DNA from: JAOUEE01 sp051011595
GTDB lineage: Bacteria; Actinomycetota; Acidimicrobiia; Acidimicrobiales; SHLQ01
DNA: 9,783 nucleotides
Direction of reading: 5' to 3'
Assembly (NCBI GenBank): GCA_051011595.1
Contig: JBPCTQ010000080.1
Coordinates: forward strand, 1 to 9,783
Part shown: positions 1-5,943 of the stretch, one piece after another
How the letters are laid out: each line of letters starts with the position of its first letter
Position numbering within the stretch: position 1 is the first letter of the stretch
Program-made: the position numbers and the translations under genes
The notes under the pieces: model-generated
Seen by the model: the letters and a program-made list of their open reading frames with translations, nothing else
Told to the model about the DNA's origin: nothing
The model's database searches: none

Positions 1-563
1 GGGTGGGTGTGCAGGTTGGCCACCGTGGCCCGTTCCCCGTCGAGGATGGCGGTGCCGATCGCGACCTCGTCGCCGTTGCCCGCGTGGATGGTGGCGTAGC
101 CGGCTCGCTCGCCCAGCGGGCCGAGCATGGTGGCCATGGTCTGTTGTGCTTCGGGAGACCGATCGACCATGGCCCACCATCCATTCGACGGCGTGGAGGT
201 GATGGCTACGTCGAGTGCCGAGCCGGCGGTGGTGCTGCCGGCCAGATCATCGAGCACCATGGTGTCGGTGTCTCCGTTGCGGTCGACGTATCCCCGGCGA
301 GCCAGATGGTCGTCCAGCGACGGCTCGCTGATCGGGGTCAGACGGAACATCGGGGGCAGGCCCCGCCGGTGATACCACCGCTCGACCTCACCGATTCGGT
401 CGGTGAGCCCGGAGGGGTTGGCGTCGATGACCGTGACGGCATTGGCTCGGCCGGTGGTGCCTTCGGCCGCCCGCAGCCACCAACCGTCGATGCGGTGCTC
501 ATCGAGCGGCGGCCAGGTGGCCAGGAGGCTGCGCTCGAGCTCCCGCACCTGTGATCTCTGCAT
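1..563 (-). CDS. GNAT-family N-acetyltransferase, C-terminal part cut by window edge
   Basis: The gene starts at ATG 563-561 on the - strand and stays open for 187 codons to the left edge, so its C-terminus is missing. My translation begins MQRSQVRELERSLLATWPPL and then shows DGWWLR (residues 26-31) and RAN (39-41). This is the typical N-terminal opening of a large group of actinobacterial GNAT proteins of roughly 240-280 aa. The visible part ends at NLHTHP, where the GNAT motif A strand normally precedes the acetyl-CoA pyrophosphate loop (R/Q-x-x-G-x-G/A). That loop lies outside the window, so catalytic competence cannot be judged. The expected reaction is acetyl transfer from acetyl-CoA to an unknown amine. 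The start is chosen because a TACTGT -10 hexamer ends 7 nt before it and the family motif begins directly. It is divergent from the methyltransferase at 589, with 25 bp between start codons. Confidence 0.82.
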   Translation of the reverse strand, partial: MQRSQVRELERSLLATWPPLDEHRIDGWWLRAAEGTTGRANAVTVIDANPSGLTDRIGEVERWYHRRGLPPMFRLTPISEPSLDDHLARRGYVDRNGDTDTMVLDDLAGSTTAGSALDVAITSTPSNGWWAMVDRSPEAQQTMATMLGPLGERAGYATIHAGNGDEVAIGTAILDGERATVANLHTH

Positions 564-570
564 CGGCGCA

Positions 571-580
571 ACAGTACTGT
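571..580. promoter_or_regulatory. Palindromic bidirectional -10 element, ACAGTACTGT
   Basis: The 25-bp gap between the divergent starts at 563 (-) and 589 (+) contains the perfect 10-bp palindrome ACAGTACTGT. Because it is symmetric, TACTGT (matching TAnnnT) appears on both strands. On + it occupies 575-580, 8 nt before ATG 589. On - it occupies 576-571, 7 nt before ATG 563. Both spacings suit transcription starting on the first base of the start codon, which would make both mRNAs leaderless. Divergent transcription from symmetric -10 elements is known in bacteria; its use here is inferred. The palindrome could also bind a dimeric regulator. Confidence 0.55.
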
Positions 581-588
581 CGACCGTG

Positions 589-1338
589 ATGAGCGATCGT
601 GCGCTGTATGACCAGATCTCGTGCGGGTATACGGCGGCCCGCCGGGCCGACCCGCGTATTGCCGCCCGAATCCACGCCGCTCTCGGTGATGCTCGCCGGG
701 TGCTCAACGTCGGTGCCGGCACCGGAAACTACGAACCATCGGACCGGTCGGTGGTGGCGGTCGAACCCAGCTGGGCGATGATCGAACAACGCGCGGACGA
801 GTCGGCACCGGTGGTGCGCGGCGTGGCCGAGGCGCTGCCATTCGGTTCGGGGTCCTTCGATGTCGCCATGGGTGTGCTCACCGTGCATCACTGGCCCGAC
901 AACATCGCCGGGCTCGGTGAGCTGCGGCGAGTGGCCCGTCGCCAGGTGATCATGCTGTTCGACCCCGACTTCAGCGAGGGGATGTGGCTGCTCGACTACT
1001 TCGCTGAGGGGCTGGGTGCACCGTCGGAACGCAACGCCATCGGCCCCGACGTATTGGCCCGACACCTGAATGTGATCGATGTGCAGGTCGTGCCGGTGCC
1101 CCACGACTGCACCGACGGCTTCGGGTACGCCTACTGGGCTCGGCCCGAGGCCTACCTCGATCCGGAAGTGCAGGCCGGCATTTCACTGATCGCCCAGATG
1201 GAGCCCGACCAACGGGCCGCGTGCAGCGATCGGTTGGCGCACGACCTGGCGTCGGGGACCTGGGACGAACGGTACGGCGGGCTCCGTCGTCAGCCCGAGA
1301 CCGATGGCGGCTACCGGTTGGTGGTGGCCGAGAACTGA
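589..1338 (+). CDS. Class I SAM-dependent methyltransferase (type 11-like)
   Basis: This encodes a 249-aa cytosolic methyltransferase with a Rossmann-type SAM fold. The N-terminus (residues 7-30, YDQIS..YTAARRADPRIA) is typical of a bacterial family of small-molecule methyltransferases. Motif I is VLNVGAGTGNYEP (38-50). The acidic residue that binds the SAM ribose is E59 in VVAVEPS. The post-I and motif II region is EALPFGSGSFDVAMGVLTVHHW (positions 81-102), the UbiE/type 11 pattern. The substrate is unknown. The open frame extends upstream to 403, but that part overlaps the divergent GNAT gene and lacks family resemblance. ATG 589 is preferred; GTG 586 is the only close alternative. The gene ends 7 bp from the stop of the convergent lytic transglycosylase gene. 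It is probably a single-gene unit driven by the palindromic promoter. Confidence 0.88.
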   Translation: MSDRALYDQISCGYTAARRADPRIAARIHAALGDARRVLNVGAGTGNYEPSDRSVVAVEPSWAMIEQRADESAPVVRGVAEALPFGSGSFDVAMGVLTVHHWPDNIAGLGELRRVARRQVIMLFDPDFSEGMWLLDYFAEGLGAPSERNAIGPDVLARHLNVIDVQVVPVPHDCTDGFGYAYWARPEAYLDPEVQAGISLIAQMEPDQRAACSDRLAHDLASGTWDERYGGLRRQPETDGGYRLVVAEN

Positions 1339-1345
1339 TCGGTCG

Positions 1346-2311
1346 TCAGGGGTTGGGGGCGGCTTCGGGGTGGGCCGCGAGGTAGTCGACGGCCGGGATC
1401 GGAGTCGTCTGGTCGTACCCCTCCTGGAGCCAGACGGTGCCTTCGGCTGTGGCGTAGTACACCTGCCACTCGTGATAGCCGTGGTACGCCCGCGGGTCGT
1501 CGCGCAGCACCGTGGCGTACTGCTCCACGGCGTTCACGTACGAGTCCGAGTTGTTGTAGCCGTACAGGGCGGTGGCCATGTCGTCGGGGCCACCCCTGCG
1601 CACCAGATACCGGGCGGCAGCCGCCACCGCGTCGGCCGGGTCGTAGATGTCGCCCTCACCGATGCCCTCCCCGGCCCACGTGGTGGGCAGGAACTGCATG
1701 GGACCCTGGGCACCGGCACTGGAGTCGCCGATGATTCGACCCATACGGGTCTCCATCAGGTTGATGGCGGCCAGGTACTCCCATTCGATCCCGGTCTGTG
1801 TCTCCGCCTCGCGGTAGTACCCCAGCAGGTTCTCGGCCGACTCGGGGGCGATGATCCGCCAGGCCGGCAGATCGGTCGCCGGTTCGGTGGGCAACAGCGC
1901 CTTGCTCGTTCGGCGGGCCGACAGGTTGGCCTCGACCGCCACGTGGAGGTGGTCGGGCACGCTTTCGAGCACCTCGGCATCCCATTCGGGTCGAGCAGCC
2001 AGGGCGGCGTAGGCCACTTGTTGCAGATGACCGAACGCCGCCCGGTCGTCGGCCTCGGTGTCGGGGTCGCGAACGGCCGCTTCGGCGGTGGCGATCTGGT
2101 CGGCCAACGGGGCCGGTTCGGTGGCGGCCGTCGGTCGCTGGTCGACCGCGACGTCGATCTCCACATCGACCAGGGCCACCGTGGTGGAGGGAGGAGCCGT
2201 TTCGGTGGTGGTGGTCACGGCGACGGTTGTCTCGACCACGGCGCTGGAGGCCGACGATCCACAGCCGGCGGCCACCAACAGGGCGCCGGTGCAGACGGCG
2301 CCTCGGATCAT
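1346..2311 (-). CDS. Lipoprotein lytic transglycosylase (SLT/GH23-like)
   Basis: The 321-aa product is an exported lipoprotein. A short signal peptide ends in the lipobox LVAAGC with C17 as the lipidated residue. It is followed by a Ser/Thr/Val-rich linker (about 18-48) and a helical segment (about 60-165). The SLT domain covers about 170-270. E187 in LMETRMG is the likely catalytic acid. SSAGAQGPMQFLPTTW (197-212) is the hallmark motif, and YGYNNSDSYVNAV (250 onward) carries the conserved Y-N substrate residues. These enzymes cleave MurNAc-GlcNAc bonds in peptidoglycan and form 1,6-anhydroMurNAc. A tail of about 50 residues rich in Tyr, Trp and His follows the domain; I do not recognise it. 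The start ATG 2311-2309 overlaps the TGA of the upstream dehydrogenase gene (ATGA). No Shine-Dalgarno is visible, so reinitiation is likely. It is the last gene of the operon. Confidence 0.88.
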   Translation of the reverse strand: MIRGAVCTGALLVAAGCGSSASSAVVETTVAVTTTTETAPPSTTVALVDVEIDVAVDQRPTAATEPAPLADQIATAEAAVRDPDTEADDRAAFGHLQQVAYAALAARPEWDAEVLESVPDHLHVAVEANLSARRTSKALLPTEPATDLPAWRIIAPESAENLLGYYREAETQTGIEWEYLAAINLMETRMGRIIGDSSAGAQGPMQFLPTTWAGEGIGEGDIYDPADAVAAAARYLVRRGGPDDMATALYGYNNSDSYVNAVEQYATVLRDDPRAYHGYHEWQVYYATAEGTVWLQEGYDQTTPIPAVDYLAAHPEAAPNP

Positions 2312-3588
2312 GCCGGCACGACCCGGTACACCGGCCCATCGCTGTGCAGCACGTAGAGCTCGCCGTCGCCATCCTGGCCGAACGACACCAGTCCGAACTG
2401 CGGCACCGACGCACCCAGTGGCCGGATCTCGCCGGTGTCGCCCGAGAAGGGCGGAATGGCCCACAACTCGGCTTCCCGCCAGTCGCCGAACACGTAGCTG
2501 CCGACCAGGTCGGGAATGGCCGAGCCGCGGTAGACGAAGCCGCCGGTGATCGAGATGCCGGTTTCGTGGTCGTACTCGGCCACCGGGGCCACGTAGTTGT
2601 CGGGGACCCCGCCGACGAAGTCGTGGTTGCCCTCCTGGAGGTTCCAGCCCAGGTTGGTGCCACCGATCTCGCCGGCCGGCAGCCGGTTCACCTCTTCCCA
2701 GAGGTCCTGGCCCACGTCGGCGATCCACAACTCGCCGGTGCTGCGGTCGAACGAGAGTCGCCACGGGTTGCGGACACCGATGATGTACAGCTCGGTGCCG
2801 TCGATGTTGCCTTCGGGGATGCCGTAGCGCCCGTAGGTCTGGTCTTCGTCGATGGAGGGGTCGATGCGCACGATCGAACCGAGCGGCGTGCTGGTGTCCT
2901 GCCCGGCTCCCAGCGGGTCGTCGGCGGCACCACCGTCGCCCAGGCCCAGATACAGCAGTCCGTCGGGACCGAAGATGAGGTCGCCGCCGTTGTGGTTGGG
3001 GAACGGCTGGTCGAGGGCGAAGATCTCGCGTCGGGTGGTGTCGTCGACCGCCCCGTCGGCATCAACGCCGAACTCGGTGACCCGGGTGGCACCGTCGCTG
3101 TCGGACCAGTGCAGGTAGAGCAATGATCCGTCGGGGCTGAAGGTGAGGCCCAACAGGCCCCGTTCGACCTCGGTGTTGACATCGCCGCTGATGTCGAGGA
3201 CCGGTTGGGGGTCGCCGTCGTCGCTCGGGTCGACCTGAACGACGCGCCCGGCTCGTTCGGCGATGTACAGCTGGTCGTCGCCGTCGCGTGTGGCCATCAC
3301 CATCGGCTCGCTGACCGTGGTGACCATCTCGAGATCGATGGCAACTGCGTCGAAATCGGGATCGGCCAGCGAGGTGGCTGGGGATTCGGTGGTGGTGGTC
3401 GCAAGGGTGGAGGGCGGGCTCGAGCTGGACTCGGGCGGCGCCGAAGCGGCCGGCGCCGATGTCGTGCTGCCGGTGGTCGCCACCGACGAGGTGGTCGCCG
3501 AGTCGCTGTCGTCGGAACTGGAACAGGCCGCAGCCACCAGCGCCAGGCCAACCATGAGGGTGGCAGCGGTTCGGAATCTGTTGCTCAT
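2308..3588 (-). CDS. Lipoprotein PQQ-dependent sugar dehydrogenase family (GSDH, beta-propeller)
   Basis: This is a 426-aa exported lipoprotein. The signal peptide ends at LVAAAC, with C22 the lipidation site. A low-complexity Ser/Thr/Ala/Pro linker (23-75) leads to a six-bladed propeller of the glucose/sorbosone dehydrogenase family. Family signatures are RGLLGLTFSPD (143-153), NHNGGDLIFGPDGLLYLGLGDGG (positions 198-220), GVRNPWRLSFD (271-281), WIADVGQDLWEEVN (288-301) and GGTNLGWN (309-316). By comparison with soluble glucose dehydrogenase, H199 would be the general base, and R273/N274 match the Arg-Asn pair contacting PQQ. Characterised relatives oxidise aldoses with PQQ and Ca2+, but many members are untested, so the substrate is open. 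No PQQ biosynthesis gene is present here. The start ATG 3588 overlaps the tesB stop (ATGA), with GGAG 9 nt upstream (3598-3601). Its own TGA overlaps the next start. Confidence 0.88.
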   Translation of the reverse strand: MSNRFRTAATLMVGLALVAAACSSSDDSDSATTSSVATTGSTTSAPAASAPPESSSSPPSTLATTTTESPATSLADPDFDAVAIDLEMVTTVSEPMVMATRDGDDQLYIAERAGRVVQVDPSDDGDPQPVLDISGDVNTEVERGLLGLTFSPDGSLLYLHWSDSDGATRVTEFGVDADGAVDDTTRREIFALDQPFPNHNGGDLIFGPDGLLYLGLGDGGAADDPLGAGQDTSTPLGSIVRIDPSIDEDQTYGRYGIPEGNIDGTELYIIGVRNPWRLSFDRSTGELWIADVGQDLWEEVNRLPAGEIGGTNLGWNLQEGNHDFVGGVPDNYVAPVAEYDHETGISITGGFVYRGSAIPDLVGSYVFGDWREAELWAIPPFSGDTGEIRPLGASVPQFGLVSFGQDGDGELYVLHSDGPVYRVVPA

Positions 3589-4433
3589 GAATCGAGTCTC
3601 CGGATGAGTCCTTCTTGCATCACGCTGGCGATCAGATCGCCCCCCTGGGTGTACACCAGTCCGCGCGCCAATCCTCGTCCCCCACCACTCGACGGGGTGT
3701 CCTGGTCGTACAGCATCCACTCGTCGGCCCGGAACGGTCCGTGGAACCACATGGCGTGGTCGAGGCTGGCCATCATGATGTCGCCGTCGATGGCCCCGGT
3801 GCCGTGTGGCAACAACGTGGTGTCGAGCAGTGTCATGTCGGAGGCGTAGGTGAGCAGGCAGGTGTGCAGCACGGGGTCGTCGGGCAGGGTGCCGTTGGCT
3901 CGCAACCACACCTGCTGAAACGGTGGTTTCGGTTCGTCGCGTTCGACCGGTGTGGAGGTGATGTACCGGGTGTCGATCGGGCGGGGGTTTTTGGCCCAGT
4001 CGTCGGGCACCTTGGGATTGGCCCGCACCCGTTCGGCGAAATCGGGCAACGAGTGGGGATCGGGAACCTCGGGCATCGTGAATTGGTGGTCGAATCCCGG
4101 TTCGTGCTGGTGAAACGATGCGGCCAGGTTGAAGATGGGGCGCCCGTGCTGGATGGCCACCACCCGACGGGTGGTGAACGAGCGGCCGTCGCGGATGCGG
4201 TCGACTTCGTAGAGGATGGGCGCCTTGGGATCACCGGGTCGCAGGAAGTAGGCGTGCAACGAGTGGACGGTGCCGTTGTCGACGGTACGAGCGGCGGCCA
4301 CCAGTGCCTGGCCGGCGACCTGGCCACCGAACACCCGCTGACGGTCCTCGTCGGGGCTCACCCCGCGGAAGATGTTGACTTCGATGACCTCCAGGTCGAG
4401 GAGGTCGACGACGGCATCGAGGGCGTTCTGCAT
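3585..4433 (-). CDS. tesB: Acyl-CoA thioesterase II (TesB family)
   Basis: The 282-aa product is close to the usual length of TesB (about 286 aa) and should form its double hot-dog fold. It hydrolyses acyl-CoA to free fatty acid and CoA in the cytosol. Family motifs are RVFGGQVAGQAL (33-44), HSLHAYFLRPGD (57-68), YASDMTLLD (196-204), SLDHAMWFHGPF (223-234) and VMQEG (271-275). The E. coli TesB catalytic trio is D204-T228-Q278. Here D199, S223 and Q273 have exactly the same spacings (24 and 50), with Ser replacing Thr. The open frame continues upstream to 4658, but that extension has no TesB character, so ATG 4433 is the start. CAGGAT ends 6 nt before it, and no clear Shine-Dalgarno is present. 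It is the first gene of an operon with the two lipoproteins and shares an ATGA with the next gene. Confidence 0.93.
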   Translation of the reverse strand: MQNALDAVVDLLDLEVIEVNIFRGVSPDEDRQRVFGGQVAGQALVAAARTVDNGTVHSLHAYFLRPGDPKAPILYEVDRIRDGRSFTTRRVVAIQHGRPIFNLAASFHQHEPGFDHQFTMPEVPDPHSLPDFAERVRANPKVPDDWAKNPRPIDTRYITSTPVERDEPKPPFQQVWLRANGTLPDDPVLHTCLLTYASDMTLLDTTLLPHGTGAIDGDIMMASLDHAMWFHGPFRADEWMLYDQDTPSSGGGRGLARGLVYTQGGDLIASVMQEGLIRRLDS

Positions 4434-4439
4434 GGCCCC

Positions 4440-4445
4440 ATCCTG
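4440..4445 (-). promoter_or_regulatory. Candidate -10 of the tesB operon (CAGGAT)
   Basis: On the - strand CAGGAT ends 6 nt before ATG 4433. It keeps the A at position 2 and T at position 6 that matter most in a -10 element, but has C at position 1. The spacing matches the other apparently leaderless genes here. A weak GGGG stretch in the same place could instead serve ribosome binding. Confidence 0.35.
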
Positions 4446-4504
4446 GCCTGTGGTTCGCCGACTGCGGGGCGATGGGGTGTGGTGGCTCTCGTGCGCCGAT
4501 CCGG

Positions 4505-4560
4505 ATACCGCCACCCTTGGTCTCGATCCGCGCCCCGGACACCACTGTGGGTGGCGATAT
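4505..4560. repeat. Imperfect inverted repeat, candidate operator
   Basis: ATACCGCCACCC at 4505-4516 is the reverse complement of GGGTGGCGATAT at 4549-4560 except for one base (11 of 12). The arm centres are 44 bp apart, roughly four helical turns. The repeat sits upstream of both candidate promoters in the tesB/gtrA divergent region. It may be a paired regulator-binding site or a long hairpin; the regulator is unknown. Confidence 0.4.
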
Positions 4561-4594
4561 GACCACAAGAGCCACGATTGGCGGCCGATCCCGG

Positions 4595-4600
4595 TAGATT
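4595..4600 (+). promoter_or_regulatory. -10 element of GtrA-like gene (TAGATT), leaderless start
   Basis: TAGATT matches TAnnnT and ends 8 nt before GTG 4609, so transcription would begin at or next to the start codon. There is no purine-rich ribosome binding site in the gap. No convincing -35 element is visible. Confidence 0.5.
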
Positions 4601-4608
4601 CAGGCGCC

Positions 4609-5103
4609 GTGCCCGTCGCTCTTCCCCAACGCCGTTCACGCGCCGTGGCGCCGACCAAGGTCGTGCGTTATGCCGCGGTGACGGTGATCAACATCTTCTT
4701 GGGATTGGCCACGTTGGTGTTCCTCCACGGATTCCTCGGCTGGCACGGGGTGCCGGCTGCGGTCACGGCCGTGGTTGCTTCCGCGGTGCCCTGCTTCTTG
4801 TTGAACCGGCGGTACGTCTGGGTGCGCGCCGGACGGGTGCGGGTGCGCGCCGAGGTGCTGCCGTTCACCCTGTTCACCCTGCTCGGTCTGTTGGCCTCTT
4901 CGGTGCTGGTGTTGGCGGCCAGCCGACGCTACGACAGCGAGGTCATGATCTACGTCGCTCACCAGTCGGCGTTCGGGATCTTGTGGGTGCTGCGTTTCCT
5001 GTTGTTCGACCGGTTGTTGTGGCGAGCCCGTCCCGCCACCGTGCGTTCACTGCCCAGCCGGAGCTTTCGCACCGCTCGGTCGGTCGAGGATCTGGCGGCC
5101 TGA
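4609..5103 (+). CDS. GtrA-family membrane protein
   Basis: The 164-aa product has four hydrophobic helices at about 20-40, 48-66, 83-104 and 113-133, the GtrA topology. It shows the family hallmark FLLNRRYVWVR (63-73) at the end of helix 2 and KVVRYAAV before helix 1. GtrA proteins act in the cytoplasmic membrane and are linked to moving or presenting polyprenyl-phosphate sugars for surface glycans. The mycobacterial relative in arabinogalactan assembly is an example. The sugar here is unknown. GTG 4609 is chosen because the TAGATT hexamer lies 8 nt upstream and the family domain begins shortly after. The open frame continues back to 4372, but only across the divergent promoter region and tesB. 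It is followed after 27 bp by a methyltransferase with its own apparent promoter. Confidence 0.88.
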   Translation: MPVALPQRRSRAVAPTKVVRYAAVTVINIFLGLATLVFLHGFLGWHGVPAAVTAVVASAVPCFLLNRRYVWVRAGRVRVRAEVLPFTLFTLLGLLASSVLVLAASRRYDSEVMIYVAHQSAFGILWVLRFLLFDRLLWRARPATVRSLPSRSFRTARSVEDLAA

Positions 5104-5111
5104 GCCCCACC

Positions 5112-5130
5112 CGGCGGTAACCTCCCGCCG
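5112..5130 (+). promoter_or_regulatory. -10 (TAACCT) enclosed by a perfect inverted repeat
   Basis: TAACCT at 5118-5123 ends 7 nt before GTG 5131 and fits a leaderless promoter. It is framed by CGGCGG (5112-5117) and CCGCCG (5125-5130), perfect inverted arms with a 7-nt centre. The arms could form an operator overlapping the -10, or a short hairpin at the end of the GtrA transcript. If the mRNA starts at 5131, the repeat is not transcribed in that mRNA. Confidence 0.5.
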
Positions 5131-5775
5131 GTGAACGACATGACGATGCCCGCCGATCAGCAGGCCCGGGCCGAGGCCGCCCGAGGATTCATGCCGGTCG
5201 ATGAGGGCCTGGCCCTGTATCGGGCGGCGTCGTCGATGATGGTCGAGGGGCCGCTGCTCGAGATCGGCAGCTATTGCGGCAAGTCGTCCATCTACCTCGG
5301 GACCGCGGCCCAGCAGGCCGACCGTGTGTTGTTCGCCCTCGACCACCACCGCGGATCCGAGGAGAATCAGCCGGGCTGGGAATGGCACGAACCCGATCTG
5401 GTCGATCCGGCGGTGGGCAAGATGGACACCTTGCCGTTGTTCCGCCGGGCCATCCACGACGCCGGCTTGGAGGGCACCGTCGTGGCCCTGGTGGGCGACT
5501 CACCCACGGTGTCGCGGGCGTGGACCACCGAGCTGGGACTGCTGTTCATCGACGGCGGACACGGTCACGAACCGGCCCATCGTGACTACGAGAGCTGGGT
5601 CCCGTTGGTGCTGGAGGGGGGCACGTTGTGTATCCACGACGTCTTTCCCGATCCCGCGGACGGTGGCCGTCCTCCCTTCGAGATCTACACCCGGGCCATC
5701 GAGTCCGGGGCCTTCGCCGAGGTCGACTCGGTCGGGTCGCTGCGGGTATTACGCCGCACCGGACCGGGCATCTGA
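5131..5775 (+). CDS. Class I SAM-dependent methyltransferase (Methyltransf_24/TylF-like)
   Basis: This is a 214-aa cytosolic methyltransferase. Motif I is LLEIGSYCGKSSIYLG (42-57). VLFALDHHRG (66-75) carries the acidic D71 for SAM ribose. LLFIDGGHGHEPAHRDYESW (137-156) has the D-G-x-H pattern that in TylF-like and catechol-type O-methyltransferases provides metal ligands. GGTLCIHDVF (163-172) supplies the later His-Asp. This suggests metal-dependent O-methylation of a hydroxylated substrate, possibly a sugar. The substrate is not determinable. GTG 5131 is chosen over ATG 5140 because of the TAACCT 7 nt upstream. GtrA lies 27 bp upstream on the same strand. Two hairpins follow the stop. Confidence 0.87.
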   Translation: MNDMTMPADQQARAEAARGFMPVDEGLALYRAASSMMVEGPLLEIGSYCGKSSIYLGTAAQQADRVLFALDHHRGSEENQPGWEWHEPDLVDPAVGKMDTLPLFRRAIHDAGLEGTVVALVGDSPTVSRAWTTELGLLFIDGGHGHEPAHRDYESWVPLVLEGGTLCIHDVFPDPADGGRPPFEIYTRAIESGAFAEVDSVGSLRVLRRTGPGI

Positions 5776-5814
5776 CCAGTCGAGTGCCGCTACCGCGTCG
5801 ATCTCGATGAATCG

Positions 5815-5833
5815 GCCCGGCATTGAACCGGGC
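5815..5833 (+). other. Short GC-rich hairpin downstream of the methyltransferase
   Basis: GCCCGG (5815-5820) and CCGGGC (5828-5833) form a perfect 6-bp stem with a 7-nt CATTGAA loop, 40 nt after the stop at 5775. No T-rich tail follows. It may contribute to termination together with the larger hairpin at 5848-5886. Confidence 0.35.
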
Positions 5834-5847
5834 ATGCCCGCCGAGCG

Positions 5848-5886
5848 ACATGGCGGCCGGCGCCGGACCGGCGCAGTCCGCCATGT
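5848..5886 (+). terminator. Two-tier GC-rich hairpin, candidate U-less terminator
   Basis: ACATGGCGG (5848-5856) and CCGCCATGT (5878-5886) are perfect 9-bp inverted arms. Inside them GCGCCG (5860-5865) pairs with CGGCGC (5869-5874) around a GAC triloop. The two stems are separated by a symmetric 3x3 internal loop (CCG/AGT). It lies between two + strand genes in a 168-bp non-coding gap with no other gene. There is no U-tract, which is common in actinobacterial terminators. Alternatives are a regulatory RNA structure or a protein-binding palindrome. Confidence 0.42.
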
Positions 5887-5943
5887 GGTGACGGGTGACA
5901 CCCCGAGTCCTCTGGGACGCCGAATCGGGCGAGACTGACCACC

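Larger units (their letters stand above)
4434..4608. promoter_or_regulatory. Divergent regulatory region between tesB and gtrA-like gene
   Basis: This 175-bp gene-free stretch separates the - strand tesB operon from the + strand GtrA gene. It holds candidate -10 hexamers at both ends: CAGGAT at 4440-4445 on -, and TAGATT at 4595-4600 on +. Between them lies a 12-bp imperfect inverted repeat (4505-4516 and 4549-4560). I see no small ORF or RNA gene in it. Confidence 0.55.

Noticed and set aside
403..588. Upstream extension of the first methyltransferase to 403.
   Set aside because: It overlaps the divergent GNAT coding region and adds no family sequence; the -10 element at 575-580 supports ATG 589.
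1304..2356. Long + strand open frame (350 codons) opposite the lytic transglycosylase.
   Set aside because: It is a low-complexity Gly/Arg/Val-rich shadow; the - strand has a lipobox and clear SLT motifs.
2215..3520. Repetitive codons in the Ser/Thr/Ala-rich parts of the two lipoproteins as possible satellite or CRISPR-like repeats.
   Set aside because: They are low-complexity linkers after the lipidated Cys, with no regular unit or spacer structure.
4434..4658. N-terminal extension of TesB by 75 residues.
   Set aside because: The extension is Arg/Ser/Pro-rich, lacks TesB similarity, and crosses the divergent promoter region and the GtrA start. TesB length and motifs fit a start at 4433.
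4820..4852. Direct repeat of GGTGCGCGCCG within the GtrA gene.
   Set aside because: It encodes the basic loop VRAGRVRVRA between helices 2 and 3 and is explained by Val/Arg codon repetition.
5816..5832. On the - strand a 5-bp stem with a TTCAATG loop looks like a tRNA T-arm.
   Set aside because: No matching acceptor strand, D-arm or anticodon arm lies at the required distances, and the loop ends in G rather than a pyrimidine. It is better read as a simple hairpin.
5887..5899. Two GGTGAC copies 7 nt apart upstream of the 122-aa gene.
   Set aside because: The units are too short to separate from chance in GC-rich DNA, and they have no clear relation to the start or promoter.
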